DNA of 64,000 bases from Fidelibacterota bacterium (GCA_004124875.1 SCKJ01000006.1:124001-188000); one strand, 5' to 3'. Counted from the stretch's first letter, positions 52,080 to 62,324 are shown. Notes: a model not told the origin generated them from the sequence alone. Translations and numbers: made by a program.

Positions 52080-52541
52080 ATGGACTCCACCGGAAACTCA
52101 TTTACAGGCAGCTATACCTATACTCTGGATGCCAAGGGGCGCATCAATATACCTGCCAAGATGCGCAAGGCGCTCGACCCGGCCAGCGACGCCACCTTTG
52201 TGGCCACCCGGGGCAACGATGCCTGCATCACGCTCTATCCCGCCACCGTCTGGAAACAGGTAGAGGTGAAACTGCTGGCCCTGGACAAAGGCAAACCGGC
52301 CATACGCCACTACATCCGCAATATCGTCCGCCATGCCGAGGCGCTGCAGTACGACGGTCAAGGCCGTGTGCCGCTCCCGGCCGGGCTCATCGAGTACGCC
52401 TCCATTACCAAAAGCGCCGAAATCGTCGGCATGATCGACCGCATCGAAATTTGGAATCCCGAATCGCTTAAGGCGCTGGAGACTCGCCTTACCGATGACA
52501 GTGAAGCGCTGGAAAACATCGCCAATGAAATCGATATTTAA
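52080..52541 (+). CDS. mraZ: Transcriptional regulator MraZ
   Basis: AbrB-like ring-forming DNA-binding protein of 153 residues at the head of the dcw cluster. The paired DXXXR motifs are DAKGRINIPAKMRK near residue 18 and DGQGRVPLPAGLIEYA near residue 97. ATG 52080 is used; an upstream ATT/ATG-like reading from 52029 would begin inside the operator region. It should repress its own promoter at the box 66 bases upstream. The stop overlaps the rsmH ATG (TAATG). Confidence 0.95.
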   Translation: MDSTGNSFTGSYTYTLDAKGRINIPAKMRKALDPASDATFVATRGNDACITLYPATVWKQVEVKLLALDKGKPAIRHYIRNIVRHAEALQYDGQGRVPLPAGLIEYASITKSAEIVGMIDRIEIWNPESLKALETRLTDDSEALENIANEIDI

Positions 52542-53506
52542 TGTCACGCTCAGCGAAACCTCCCGGGAGGTCCGATCCGGCCAGTCTGCATATGCCGGTC
52601 ATGGTCCCCCAGGTAGTAGCGGGTCTGGTCACCAATCCCGACGCGCTCTATATCGATGGGACCCTCGGCATGGGCGGCCATACCCGGGCGCTGCTGGCGG
52701 CACTCTCACCGAAAGGGTCCCTCGTTGGGTTTGAGCTCGACACGGCCGCCTTTGCCCAGGTTGAGCCACTGCGCCGCGAGCTGGGCAGCCGGGTCACCTT
52801 TGTGCGCGGCTCCTACGCCGGTCTGCCCCGCTATCTCCGGGAGCTTCACGTGAGTCAAGTCCAGGGTATCCTCCTCGATCTGGGACTGTCATCATTTACA
52901 CTTGAACAAAGTGGGAGAGGGTTCACCTTCCGCCGTGACGAGCCCCTCGACATGCGCTTTGATGCGTCCCGGGACGCTCCCCTGTCCGAACGGCTAACCC
53001 TCTGGCCGCAGGAGAAGATTACCGAAATCCTGCAGCTGTATGGCGAAGTTCGCCGCGCGCGTGGTATTGGGGCCGCCATTGCCGGCCGTGCCCGAACCGG
53101 CGCCATGCGCACGACCTTCGACCTGGTGGAGGCGGTGGGGGAAATCGCCAAAGGGCCGGAGAAAAACAAAACGCTGGCCCGCGTCTTTCAGGCATTCCGC
53201 ATCGAAATCAATGACGAGCTGCGTACCCTGGAGACTTTCCTGGGCCACCTGCCCGCGCTGCTGGTTGCCGGCGGGCGGGCCGCCATCATCAGTTTTCACT
53301 CCCTGGAGGACCGCATTGTAAAGCGCTTCCTCGCGCGGGAATCGGTCGACTGCATCTGCCCGCCCAAGCTGCCTATCTGCGAGTGCGGCCACGTGGCCAG
53401 CATGGTGGCCCTCAACCGCAGGCCGTTAACACCCGAAGCCGAAGAACTCGCCGCCAATCCCCGCAGCAGATCGGCCAAACTGAGAATCATGGAGCGCCTG
53501 CCGTGA
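52541..53506 (+). CDS. rsmH: 16S rRNA (cytosine(1402)-N4)-methyltransferase
   Basis: SAM-dependent enzyme of 321 residues, formerly MraW. SAM-binding YIDGTLGMGGHTRALL is near residue 38, ILLDLGLSSFTLEQSGRGFTF near residue 113 and the late IISFHSLEDRIVKRFL near residue 245. The C-terminus has a CICPPKLPICECG cysteine cluster. It overlaps mraZ by one base and ftsL by three. Confidence 0.96.
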   Translation: MSRSAKPPGRSDPASLHMPVMVPQVVAGLVTNPDALYIDGTLGMGGHTRALLAALSPKGSLVGFELDTAAFAQVEPLRRELGSRVTFVRGSYAGLPRYLRELHVSQVQGILLDLGLSSFTLEQSGRGFTFRRDEPLDMRFDASRDAPLSERLTLWPQEKITEILQLYGEVRRARGIGAAIAGRARTGAMRTTFDLVEAVGEIAKGPEKNKTLARVFQAFRIEINDELRTLETFLGHLPALLVAGGRAAIISFHSLEDRIVKRFLARESVDCICPPKLPICECGHVASMVALNRRPLTPEAEELAANPRSRSAKLRIMERLP

Positions 53507-53931
53507 TCTCGATTCGCCGGGCAATGACGGTCCGCAGGCAGGGTCCGACCCTGGGCAGCAAGATTCCCGGTCCCCCTCCGGGAGGCTTCGCGCCGGACAC
53601 CGCCATATCCTATTCACGTCCCCTGTACCGGGAAGCGCCTCACGCCGCTACGGGACTCTCGCTGGTGAGCTTTTTCTTCTGGACCACTTTTTTAGTGAGC
53701 ACCGCCATCACCTACCTGTGGGTCTTTAACCAGACCGATATCGCCGCCCTGCAGCTGCTGGAAGTGCAGGTCCTGATCGAGGAGCATGAAAACGTCAACC
53801 GTGATCTGCAAGTAACCATAGATGAACTCTCGCAGATTGACCGCATCACCCGCATCGCCCGTCAGGAGCTGGGCATGGTGATGCCGGCGGCGGAATCGCT
53901 GTTTGTTTACCTGCCGGAGGTAACCCGGTGA
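53503..53931 (+). CDS. ftsL: Cell division protein FtsL-like
   Basis: Bitopic division protein of 142 residues. About 50 cytoplasmic residues are followed by one membrane helix (LSLVSFFFWTTFLVSTAITYLW, residues about 53-75) and a coiled-coil periplasmic part ending with IDRITRIARQELGMVMP, the pattern of FtsL. GTG 53503 overlaps the rsmH stop (GTGA); ATG 53524 is an alternative. Position between rsmH and ftsI is the standard one. Confidence 0.85.
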   Translation: MISIRRAMTVRRQGPTLGSKIPGPPPGGFAPDTAISYSRPLYREAPHAATGLSLVSFFFWTTFLVSTAITYLWVFNQTDIAALQLLEVQVLIEEHENVNRDLQVTIDELSQIDRITRIARQELGMVMPAAESLFVYLPEVTR

Positions 53932-55895
53932 CGCGGCTGTTTCAACAGCATCGTCCGCGGATTCTGCTGGTAAATTTCATGTTTGCGGCCATGTTGCTGG
54001 CCATCATGGCAAAACTGTTCCACATTCAGATCACCCTGCACGAGGTCTACCGCCGGCAGGCCCTGCGGCAGGGCAGCAAAGCCGGCATTTTGCTGGCCCA
54101 GCGGGGGGTGATATCCGACCGCAACGGCAAGCCTCTTACCACCAATGTGGTAAACTACTCCTTCGCCGCCGATCCGCAAGTTTTGCTCGATAAACCGGCT
54201 CTGGCACAGGCGTTGTCCCGCACGTTCAACCGGCCGGTTGGCGACTACCTGGCAAAGCTGCGCAGCGACAGGGAATTCGTCTGGCTGGAGCGCAACATCC
54301 CCAGGGAAATGGCCGGCCCGCTCGCGCGCCTGTCGCTACCCGGGTTCCTCGTCATGACGCAAATGAACCGCCGGTATCCCCATGGGCACCTTGCCGGTCC
54401 GCTGCTGGGCAGAACCGACGTTGACAACCGCGGCATATCGGGCATTGAGCTGCAGTATGACGAACTGCTGCGCGGTGAAGCCGGCCGGCAACGGCTGCGC
54501 CTCAACGCCAAAGGGCAGGTGTGGCCTCGTCCTGATGATCTGCTGCGCAAGTCCAACGAAGGGGCAGAAATCCGGCTCACCATCGATATCGCCTACCAAT
54601 CGATCTTTCAGGAGGAGATGGCCCTGGCCGCTGAGAGATTGGGCGCGAAAGCCATCAACGGCATCCTCATCGATCCCCATAGCGGCGATATTCTGGCCTT
54701 TGCCCAGTATCCGAGTATGGACGCCAACCGGACCGTCCCCACGGAGGCCTCGGCCCGGCGTCCGCAGGCGATCACCGATATGTACGAGCCGGGCTCTACG
54801 CTCAAGGTGGTCACGGCCATCGCGGCGCTGGAAAAAGGGCTGTTTACGGCCCAGGACAGTCTGTTTGTCGAGAACGGCACATGGCAATATTACCATCTCA
54901 CCATTGAAGATACGCGCCCCAGGGGAACCCTCTCCTTTGGCGACATACTGGCCTACTCCAGTAACATCGGCATTATCAAGGTGGCCGAACGGCTCGGCGC
55001 CCAAGCCCTGTACCACTACAGCACCCTGATGGGTCTCGGCGTTTTAACCGGTATCGATCTGCCTGGTGAGACGGCCGGCATTCTGCGCGAACCGGGCGAC
55101 TGGAGCGCCATTTCCACCGGCGAGATTGCCATGGGCCAGGAGGTTGGCGTCACGACGCTCCAACTGGCCATGCTTTACAGCGCCATCGCCAACGGTGGAC
55201 TGCTGTTGGAGCCTAGGTTGGTCGCTGAAATCCACCGGGACGGCAAGCTTGAAAAAACCAGGTCGCGCCGGATTATCCGCCGGGTGGCCTCTGAGGCAAC
55301 CATGGCGCACATGCGGCGTTTCCTGCAGGGGGCCGTAGATGTGGGCACGGCCTCCACCGCCCGCATCCCGGGCTTTACCCTGGCCGGAAAAACCGGCACG
55401 GCCCAGAAATTTGTGGATGGCGCTTACTCCCACACCGAGTTCATCTCCACTTTCGCGGCGCTATTCCCGGCGGCCAAGCCGCGGCTGGTCTGCGTGGTGG
55501 CGGTGGATGAGCCTGCTTACGGCCAACATTTCGGCTCACAGGCGGCGGCGCCCGTGGCGCGCAACACCATCCGTCGTATCCTGAACCTCGATAATGACCT
55601 GTACATGCCCCTGTACGGCAACCCTCTGCTGGCCGGGAGCAGCCCGCCTGCCGGGAAGTTCGCTGACGGGCTGCTGGCCATTAGCCGGCAGGCAACGACA
55701 GCCGCCACCGGCATTGTGCCCGACTTCAAGGGCTATTCCCTGCGGGCGGCGTTGAAACTGGCGCAACGGCGCGGCATCAATCTGCGCGTCACCGGGTCAG
55801 GGCAGGTGGTGCGCCAATCCATCGAGCCGGGGGTCAGCATGGAAGTTCCCCGGAGCGTGTTGCTCACCCTGGCCAACGTGGAGAGCACACTGTGA
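53928..55895 (+). CDS. ftsI: Peptidoglycan transpeptidase FtsI (PBP3) with PASTA domain
   Basis: Division-specific class B penicillin-binding protein of 655 residues. A membrane helix lies near residues 15-35. The transpeptidase motifs are S290-T-L-K293, S344-S-N346 and K488-T-G-T491. A PASTA-like domain forms the last 65 residues (GIVPDFKGYSLRAALKLAQR), a feature of Gram-positive and some FCB FtsI proteins but not of E. coli. The start is GTG 53928, overlapping ftsL. It cross-links septal peptidoglycan with FtsW. Confidence 0.95.
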   Translation: MTRLFQQHRPRILLVNFMFAAMLLAIMAKLFHIQITLHEVYRRQALRQGSKAGILLAQRGVISDRNGKPLTTNVVNYSFAADPQVLLDKPALAQALSRTFNRPVGDYLAKLRSDREFVWLERNIPREMAGPLARLSLPGFLVMTQMNRRYPHGHLAGPLLGRTDVDNRGISGIELQYDELLRGEAGRQRLRLNAKGQVWPRPDDLLRKSNEGAEIRLTIDIAYQSIFQEEMALAAERLGAKAINGILIDPHSGDILAFAQYPSMDANRTVPTEASARRPQAITDMYEPGSTLKVVTAIAALEKGLFTAQDSLFVENGTWQYYHLTIEDTRPRGTLSFGDILAYSSNIGIIKVAERLGAQALYHYSTLMGLGVLTGIDLPGETAGILREPGDWSAISTGEIAMGQEVGVTTLQLAMLYSAIANGGLLLEPRLVAEIHRDGKLEKTRSRRIIRRVASEATMAHMRRFLQGAVDVGTASTARIPGFTLAGKTGTAQKFVDGAYSHTEFISTFAALFPAAKPRLVCVVAVDEPAYGQHFGSQAAAPVARNTIRRILNLDNDLYMPLYGNPLLAGSSPPAGKFADGLLAISRQATTAATGIVPDFKGYSLRAALKLAQRRGINLRVTGSGQVVRQSIEPGVSMEVPRSVLLTLANVESTL

Positions 55896-57349
55896 TGGCG
55901 CTGCACGATCTGATGCACGGTATTGACGTTGCGACGCCCCTCCCGAATCTGCAGGTGGAAGGGGTCAGCCACGATTCGCGCGCCATCAAACCGGGCTACG
56001 CATTTCTGGCCCTCCCTGGCATGCGGGTGCAGGGGACGCAGTTCATTCCCGAGGCCATCTCCCGTGGCGCGGCGGCTGTGATCGGCCCCCAAATCATCGC
56101 AGGTGACGATCATCGTGCCGGCGAAGTGCCCTACATTCCGGTCAGCGATCCGGCCGTGGCCTACTCGCGCATGGCGGCGAACTTTTACTCGCATCCCAGC
56201 CGTCATATGACGGTTGTGGGCATTACCGGCACCAACGGCAAAACCACCACTGCCGAGCTGCTTGCGGCCATGCTCAACGCCGGAGGCATCCCCTCGGCCA
56301 CGATGGGCACCCTCGGAGCCCGCTGGAACAGCACCCTCGAGACCACCGGCTACACGACTCCCGATCCAGGCACTTTGCAGCGGCTGCTGGCGGAGATGCG
56401 GGCCCAGGAGCTGCGCGGTGTGGTGCTGGAAGTCTCTTCCCACGCCCTGGCCCAACATCGCACCGATGATGTGGATATCAACGTGGCCGTCTTTACCAAT
56501 TTGACCCAGGATCATCTGGACTACCATGGTGACATGGAACATTATTCCGCCGCCAAACAGCGCCTGTTCCAGCTGCTTCCCCATGGCGGCATAGCGGTCA
56601 TCAACGCTGACGATCCCGCTGGCGCAGCGATGGCTGGGTCCGCTCCGGGACCTGTGCTGACCTACGGCCTGGGCGGGGATGCGGACCTGCAGGTAGCCGA
56701 TTTTGGCCTGAGCATCGACCGCACCGTGGCCAACCTGACCTTCGGGGATGTCAGCTTCAGCATTGAAAGCACGCTTATCGGCAACTATAACCTGGCCAAC
56801 ATTCTGGCGGCGACCCTCGCAGCTCTGGCGCTGAAACTGCCCACCGAGGCTATCCAGAGCGGCATTGCCCAGGTAGAGGCGGTGCCGGGGCGGTTGGAAC
56901 GCATCGATTCCGCGGCCAGTGGGACCGTCATGATCGACTACGCCCACACGCCCGACGCCTACGAGAATGTGCTCGGCACGCTCCGGCGTCTGCTGCCGGA
57001 AACAACAACGCTCACGGTGCTGTTTGGCTGTGGCGGCGACCGCGACAGATCCAAGCGTGGGTTAATGGCGGCCACGGCCGAAAAGTATGCCGACGAGTTG
57101 ATCATCACTTCCGACAATCCCCGCACGGAATCGCTGGCCCGGATCACTAGCGATATCGTCTCGGGTCTGGGCGGCAAGCAACACCTGGTCATAGAGGACC
57201 GCAAAGAGGCCCTGTTGGCCGCGCTGGGCGCTATGACGCCCGATACGCTGCTGCTGATACTGGGCAAGGGCCGCGAGGCTTATGAGGATATTGGCGGCGA
57301 GAAAGTGCCACACGACGACGTAGCCATCGTTGAGAATTTTGAGGCATGA
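55895..57349 (+). CDS. murE: UDP-MurNAc-tripeptide ligase MurE (meso-DAP type)
   Basis: Mur ligase of 484 residues that adds the third stem residue. The ATP loop is GITGTNGKTTTAELLA near residue 107. The SDNPRTESLARI motif near residue 405 is the DNPR signature of enzymes adding meso-diaminopimelate rather than lysine. ATG 55895 overlaps the ftsI stop by one base; a GTG just before is possible. The end overlaps murF. Confidence 0.95.
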   Translation: MALHDLMHGIDVATPLPNLQVEGVSHDSRAIKPGYAFLALPGMRVQGTQFIPEAISRGAAAVIGPQIIAGDDHRAGEVPYIPVSDPAVAYSRMAANFYSHPSRHMTVVGITGTNGKTTTAELLAAMLNAGGIPSATMGTLGARWNSTLETTGYTTPDPGTLQRLLAEMRAQELRGVVLEVSSHALAQHRTDDVDINVAVFTNLTQDHLDYHGDMEHYSAAKQRLFQLLPHGGIAVINADDPAGAAMAGSAPGPVLTYGLGGDADLQVADFGLSIDRTVANLTFGDVSFSIESTLIGNYNLANILAATLAALALKLPTEAIQSGIAQVEAVPGRLERIDSAASGTVMIDYAHTPDAYENVLGTLRRLLPETTTLTVLFGCGGDRDRSKRGLMAATAEKYADELIITSDNPRTESLARITSDIVSGLGGKQHLVIEDRKEALLAALGAMTPDTLLLILGKGREAYEDIGGEKVPHDDVAIVENFEA

Positions 57350-58722
57350 GAATCGATGTGGGTGAACCGGACGCATTTATGCAGCTGCTGCAAGCGCGCT
57401 ACCAGCGGGACGATTTGTCTGCCGTCACCGGCATTACGACCGACTCCCGGGAAGTCCAGCCCGGCGATCTGTATCTGCCCATCATCGGGGAGCGGGTTGA
57501 CGGCCACCATTTCGCCGCTGAGGCAGCCGCCGCAGGGGCCACGCTGGTGATCGCCTCAAGGCAGTTGCAGGGTGTGGCCGGCGGCCTCCAGGTCATTCAG
57601 GTCGACGACACAATTGCGGAACTGGGCCACCTGGCCGGCGCGTGGCGGCAGGAGCTGTCGTTGCCGCTGGCCGCCATTACCGGGACCAACGGCAAAACCA
57701 CGACCAAAAATCTGGCGGCGGCCATGTTGTCCGGCAGCCACGATCTGCTGGTCACCGGCCAAAGTTATAACAGCACGATCGGGCTGCCGCTGACTTTGCT
57801 GCGGCTCGCGCGCGGCCACGATCTGGCCGTGCTGGAAGTCGGCACCAGCCAACCCGGAGAGGTTTCCTATCTGGCGGCATTGGCCCGGCCTACGATGGCC
57901 TTGGTGACCAATGTCAGCGCTGCGCATATCAAGGCGCTCAAAAGCGTTGCGGGGGTTGCCGCCGAGAAAGGCGCGCTCTACGCCGCTCTGCCTGAGGATG
58001 GGGTGGCCCTGGTGAACACGGGCGATGAGCAAGTGGCTGCGATGACCACCACGGGCCGCAGATTCACCTACTGCCTCGATCCTGACGGCAACGCGAACGT
58101 CGATTTTTCCGCGCGATATTTGGAGTCCGGCGACAGCGGCACACTCTACCTCGACACTATCGCCACTGAAGTTGCCATGCCACAGCGCGGCGTTTTCCTG
58201 GCCCGTAACGCGGTAGCCGCGGCGGCGCTGGCCCACCTGCTGGGCACCGATCCCGGCGACATCAGGAGAGCCATCGAAAACTTCCAGTTGCCGCCTGGCC
58301 GGGGGCGCATTTGCCGCTATGGCGACGTGACGGTCATGGATGACAGCTACAACGCCAACCCTGCCTCCACCCTGGGTGGGCTGCGCTGGCTGAGCAGCGC
58401 CTCTACCACCGGCAGGCGCATGGCCATATTGGGCGACATGCTCGAGCTGGGCCACGGGTCGCAACGGCTGCATAAAATGATCGGCGGTGAGGCGGCCGCG
58501 CTGGGCATCGACAAAATTTACTGCTACGGCAGCGAGAGCCGCGCCACCTGCGACGCGGCCGCCGGCGCGGGCGCCGATGCGTCCCATTTTGCCTCCCGGG
58601 ATGACCTGATTGAGGCGCTCAGCGGCGAAATGCAAGCCGGCGATGTTCTGTACGTCAAGGGGAGCCGTGCGATGGCCATGGAGACGATCATTACAGGACT
58701 GTTTGGGGAGGCCCCATGCTGA
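57346..58722 (+). CDS. murF: UDP-MurNAc-tripeptide--D-Ala-D-Ala ligase
   Basis: Mur ligase of 458 residues that adds the D-Ala-D-Ala made by Ddl to the tripeptide. ATP loop AITGTNGKTTTKNLAAAML is near residue 110. The DDSYNANPASTLGGLRWL segment near residue 330 is a MurF hallmark, and AILGDMLELGHGS follows. It overlaps murE by four bases and mraY by seven. Confidence 0.95.
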   Translation: MRIDVGEPDAFMQLLQARYQRDDLSAVTGITTDSREVQPGDLYLPIIGERVDGHHFAAEAAAAGATLVIASRQLQGVAGGLQVIQVDDTIAELGHLAGAWRQELSLPLAAITGTNGKTTTKNLAAAMLSGSHDLLVTGQSYNSTIGLPLTLLRLARGHDLAVLEVGTSQPGEVSYLAALARPTMALVTNVSAAHIKALKSVAGVAAEKGALYAALPEDGVALVNTGDEQVAAMTTTGRRFTYCLDPDGNANVDFSARYLESGDSGTLYLDTIATEVAMPQRGVFLARNAVAAAALAHLLGTDPGDIRRAIENFQLPPGRGRICRYGDVTVMDDSYNANPASTLGGLRWLSSASTTGRRMAILGDMLELGHGSQRLHKMIGGEAAALGIDKIYCYGSESRATCDAAAGAGADASHFASRDDLIEALSGEMQAGDVLYVKGSRAMAMETIITGLFGEAPC

Positions 58723-59819
58723 ACTTCTTTCTGGAGCCGTTGCGCGACTTTTACAGCGGGTTCAACCTCATCCGCTATATCACCTTTCGAGGCGCCGCTG
58801 CCGCCGCGTTGGCCCTGCTCATCACTTTCTGGGTGGCCCCGGGCATCATCCGCATGCTGACCCGCCTGCAAATCGGGGAGGCCATTCGCACCGAAGGACC
58901 GCGTACCCATCACACGAAAAAAGGCACCCCCACCATGGGTGGGATTATCATTCTGCTGGCCGTGCTGATCCCCACCTTGCTGCTGGCCAAACTGGATGAG
59001 CCGTATGTGCAGATGGCCCTGCTCGCCGTGGCCTGGATGGGGCTTATCGGTCTGCTGGACGACTACCTGAAAGATGTGCGCAAATACCCCGACGGCCTCG
59101 TCGCCCGCTACAAGTTGACCGGCCAGGTGGTGCTGGGCCTGATCATCGGCGGCTGGCTTTATCTATGGCCCGCCAACCCTGATATCCGGTCGTCCATCGG
59201 CCTGCCCTTTATCGCCAACGGCTCACTTGACTTGGGCGTACTGTATATCCCGGCCGTGATCTTCATCATTTCAGGGGCTTCTAACGCCGTCAACATCACC
59301 GATGGACTGGACGGCCTCGCCGCCGGGCTGATGGCCATTGCCGTGCTGACCCTGGGAGCCATCGCCTACGTGATGGGGCGCGTCGACTTCAGTGACTATC
59401 TCAACATTTTTTACCTGCCCGGCGCGGGTGAGCTGTTCGTCTTTGCCATGGCGCTCCTCGGGGCCTGCATCGGATTTTTATGGTATAACGCGAAACCGGC
59501 GGAAATATTCATGGGCGACACCGGCTCGCTCGCGCTGGGAGCGGCGCTGGGAACCATGGCGGTGATCCTGAAGCAGGAGATTCTCCTGGCCATCATCGGC
59601 GGCATGTTCGTGGCCGAAATGCTGAGCGTGATCATCCAGGTTTCCTACTTCAAATACAGCCGCCGCCGGACAGGCGAGGGACGCAGAATTTTTCGCATGG
59701 CGCCCCTGCATCACCACTTCGAGCTATCCGGCTGGCCCGAGAACCGGGTCGTCGTCCGCTTCTGGATCATGGGCATTATGTTGGCGCTGATCTCTCTAAC
59801 GAGTTTCAAGGTCTTTTGA
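58716..59819 (+). CDS. mraY: Phospho-MurNAc-pentapeptide-transferase
   Basis: Ten-helix membrane enzyme of 367 residues that makes lipid I on undecaprenyl phosphate. The motifs are THHTKKGTPTMGGIIIL near residue 66, LIGLLDDYLK (the Asp pair) near residue 110, ITDGLDGLAAG near residue 193, and the late MAPLHHHFELSGWPENRVVVRFWI. The length is typical. Confidence 0.97.
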   Translation: MLNFFLEPLRDFYSGFNLIRYITFRGAAAAALALLITFWVAPGIIRMLTRLQIGEAIRTEGPRTHHTKKGTPTMGGIIILLAVLIPTLLLAKLDEPYVQMALLAVAWMGLIGLLDDYLKDVRKYPDGLVARYKLTGQVVLGLIIGGWLYLWPANPDIRSSIGLPFIANGSLDLGVLYIPAVIFIISGASNAVNITDGLDGLAAGLMAIAVLTLGAIAYVMGRVDFSDYLNIFYLPGAGELFVFAMALLGACIGFLWYNAKPAEIFMGDTGSLALGAALGTMAVILKQEILLAIIGGMFVAEMLSVIIQVSYFKYSRRRTGEGRRIFRMAPLHHHFELSGWPENRVVVRFWIMGIMLALISLTSFKVF

Positions 59820-61192
59820 TGACTGCCGCAGCCATAGACAACTCCATGCAAGGCCAGGCGGCCATTGTGCTGGGAGCCGGAATCAGTGGTTTGGCCGCCG
59901 CCCGGCTGCTTTATCGTGCCGGCGCGAAAGTGACCTTGGCCGACGATTACAAGTCAGCCTACGAAATTGCTGCCGCCCTCAATATTGACGCCGTGGAGAC
60001 CATTGGCAAAGGGGGCGATGTCAGTGCTAGAGCCGATGTCCTCATCCTCAGCCCCGGCATTTCCGCCGACCACCCCCTGGTGCGCCAATTCCGGCAGGAG
60101 GGCACGCCCATTCTCAGTGAAATCGCCCTGGCGGCCAGTTTTACCGAGGCCCCCATTCTGGCGGTAACCGGATCCAATGGAAAATCGACGGTAGCTACCC
60201 TGCTTAACCGCATGATGGCAGCAGGGGGCTATCGCAGCTTTTTGGGCGGCAATATTGGCGTTCCCTTTTCCGACACGCTTTTAGAGGAACGGACCATCGA
60301 TCCGGCCAAACCGGTCCATGTGGTGGAGGTGAGCAGTTTTCAGGCCGAGCATCTGGGTGATTTCAGTCCCACTGCGGCGATTTTCCTGAACCTGAGCCCT
60401 GACCATCTTAACCGTTACGCCGATATGCAAGCCTACGGAGCCGCCAAGCTCCATCTCCAGGATAACCTGAAGGAGGGGGGCTGGATCATCTACAATCATG
60501 AGGACGAGTTTTTCAGGACAGCGCTTGAGGATCATCCCCGGGCCGTGCCGTTCGGCCTCGATCCGGGCAAGCGGGGCCGCCTGGCTGTGCGCAAGGGCCA
60601 TGTGGTTATGGGCCGCAAGAAGTTGGCGCCGCTGGAGGAACTCTCGCTGCCCGGACCGCACAATCTCAGCAACATGCTGGCGGCGGCCACGGCCGCTGCG
60701 CTCATGGGCGTCGATCACGGCTCCATCACACAGGTGATGCGCACTTTTCAGGGCTTGGCGCACCGCCTCGAGCTGCTGGCCACCATCAACGGCATACACT
60801 ATTATAACGATTCCAAGGCCACCAATACCGCTTCAACGCGGGTCGCGCTGGCCAGCTTTGCCGGCAATATTGTGCTGATTCTCGGTGGCAGCAGCAAGGG
60901 CAGCGATTTTAGCGAGCTGCGCGATGCGCTGGTTGAGAAAGTTCGCTACCTGGTGACGTATGGTGAGGTGGGATTGACCGTCGCCGATCAATTTCAGGGG
61001 TTGGTGCCGCTGCACTACGAGCCGCAGTTCCAGGCGGCGGTGAACAAGGCCTGTGACGTGAGCCGTCCGGGCGATATTGTGCTGCTCTCCCCGGCCTGTG
61101 CCAGCTATGACCAGTTCGACGATTTTGCCCAGCGGGGTGACGCTTTCCGCATGATGGTATCAGCCATTGAGCATGAGCAGACCCATGCATAA
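59819..61192 (+). CDS. murD: UDP-MurNAc-L-alanine--D-glutamate ligase
   Basis: Mur ligase of 457 residues that adds D-glutamate as the second stem residue. N-terminal Rossmann part IVLGAGISGLAAARLLYRAGA, ATP loop AVTGSNGKSTVATLL near residue 117, and the MurD-specific YNDSKATNTASTRVALASF near residue 325. ATG 59819 overlaps the mraY stop by one base; the TTG just upstream is less likely. The end overlaps ftsW. Confidence 0.95.
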   Translation: MTAAAIDNSMQGQAAIVLGAGISGLAAARLLYRAGAKVTLADDYKSAYEIAAALNIDAVETIGKGGDVSARADVLILSPGISADHPLVRQFRQEGTPILSEIALAASFTEAPILAVTGSNGKSTVATLLNRMMAAGGYRSFLGGNIGVPFSDTLLEERTIDPAKPVHVVEVSSFQAEHLGDFSPTAAIFLNLSPDHLNRYADMQAYGAAKLHLQDNLKEGGWIIYNHEDEFFRTALEDHPRAVPFGLDPGKRGRLAVRKGHVVMGRKKLAPLEELSLPGPHNLSNMLAAATAAALMGVDHGSITQVMRTFQGLAHRLELLATINGIHYYNDSKATNTASTRVALASFAGNIVLILGGSSKGSDFSELRDALVEKVRYLVTYGEVGLTVADQFQGLVPLHYEPQFQAAVNKACDVSRPGDIVLLSPACASYDQFDDFAQRGDAFRMMVSAIEHEQTHA

Positions 61193-62324
61193 CAGCGCGC
61201 CTGCAACGGTTGACCGGACCACGCTGCTGCTCACCATCAGTCTGTTGGCGGCAGGCATTGTCCTGCTGTACAGTTCCAGCGGCGATGTTGCCACCGATCT
61301 CACCGGCGACCATATGTACTTTCTGAAGCGGCAGCTGCTGCGGGTGGTTTTGGGCCTGAGTTTGCTCGCCATCATGATGCGCGTGGACTACCGCATCCTG
61401 CAGGGCTACTCCCCACATCTGATGATCGTTTCGCTGGCATTGCTCCTGCTGACGCTGATCTTGCACGGAGCGACAGAAGCGAACGGTGTAGCCCGCTGGC
61501 TGCCGGTCGGCCCGGTGTCTCTGCAAACTTCCGATCTGGCGCGCTTCGCCATCATTGTCTACCTGGCCGCCTATATGGACCGCAAGGGGCCCGGCATGGC
61601 GCAGTTTTCCACCGGCCTGCTGCCGCCCATCGCTATCGTGGGGACGGCCATGCTGCTGATCGTCCTGGCCCCCGATTTTTCCACGGCGGCCCTCACTGGT
61701 TTCCTGGGGCTTATCCTCATTTACATCGGTGGCGCCCGGCTCAAACACTTGTTCTATCTTGGCGCGGCCACCCTGCCCCTGTTTATCGGCATTATGCTGG
61801 CGCAGCCCTACCGACGGCTGCGGATCAGATCGTTCCTCGGCATGGATAACTCGCCTGATGCCAACTACCAGATTTCCCAATCGCTCATCGGTTTGGGCAA
61901 CGGCGGATGGCTGGGCCAGGGGCTCGGCAACAGCGTCGAAAAGAAACTCTTTCTGCCGGCGCCCCACACAGATTTCGTCTTTGCCATTATCGGTGAAGAA
62001 CTCGGCTTTATCGGCGCGGCTCTGTTGCTGATGGCCTTTCTCTGGCTGTTCCAGCGCGGGGTCGTCATTGCCAAGCACGCACAGGACCCTTTCGGCATGT
62101 TCCTGGCGCTGGGCATCAGCATCAACCTGATGATGTACGTCCTGGTCAATACGGGGGTGGTGACGCAGCTGCTGCCCAACACGGGCGTGCCCCTTCCGCT
62201 GATCAGTTACGGCGGCACCCATCTGGTTTTTACTCTCATGAGTCTGGGGATATTGCTCAACATTTCAAAGGCCACACGGAGACGCGAGTGGCAGCAGCAG
62301 TTGATTCATGCCAGATCAAGATGA
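61173..62324 (+). CDS. ftsW: Lipid II polymerase FtsW
   Basis: SEDS glycosyltransferase of about 383 residues with around ten helices that polymerises septal glycan with FtsI. The signature regions are QTSDLARFAIIVYLA, the long GNGGWLGQGLGNSVEKKLFLPAPHTDFVFA loop near residue 250, and LPNTGVPLPLISYGGT near residue 335. Alternative starts are TTG 61167 and ATG 61185; all lie inside the murD end. The gene order murD-ftsW-murG-murC is standard. Confidence 0.93.
   Translation: MSRPMHNSAPATVDRTTLLLTISLLAAGIVLLYSSSGDVATDLTGDHMYFLKRQLLRVVLGLSLLAIMMRVDYRILQGYSPHLMIVSLALLLLTLILHGATEANGVARWLPVGPVSLQTSDLARFAIIVYLAAYMDRKGPGMAQFSTGLLPPIAIVGTAMLLIVLAPDFSTAALTGFLGLILIYIGGARLKHLFYLGAATLPLFIGIMLAQPYRRLRIRSFLGMDNSPDANYQISQSLIGLGNGGWLGQGLGNSVEKKLFLPAPHTDFVFAIIGEELGFIGAALLLMAFLWLFQRGVVIAKHAQDPFGMFLALGISINLMMYVLVNTGVVTQLLPNTGVPLPLISYGGTHLVFTLMSLGILLNISKATRRREWQQQLIHARSR

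Noticed and set aside
55733..56947. 404-residue minus-strand open frame antisense to murE
   Set aside because: murE on the plus strand has all Mur ligase motifs; the antisense product is His/Gly/Arg-rich and looks random.
60909..62222. 437-residue minus-strand open frame antisense to murD and ftsW
   Set aside because: Both sense genes are certain. The composition (Gln/His/Arg-rich) is typical of a frame shadow.
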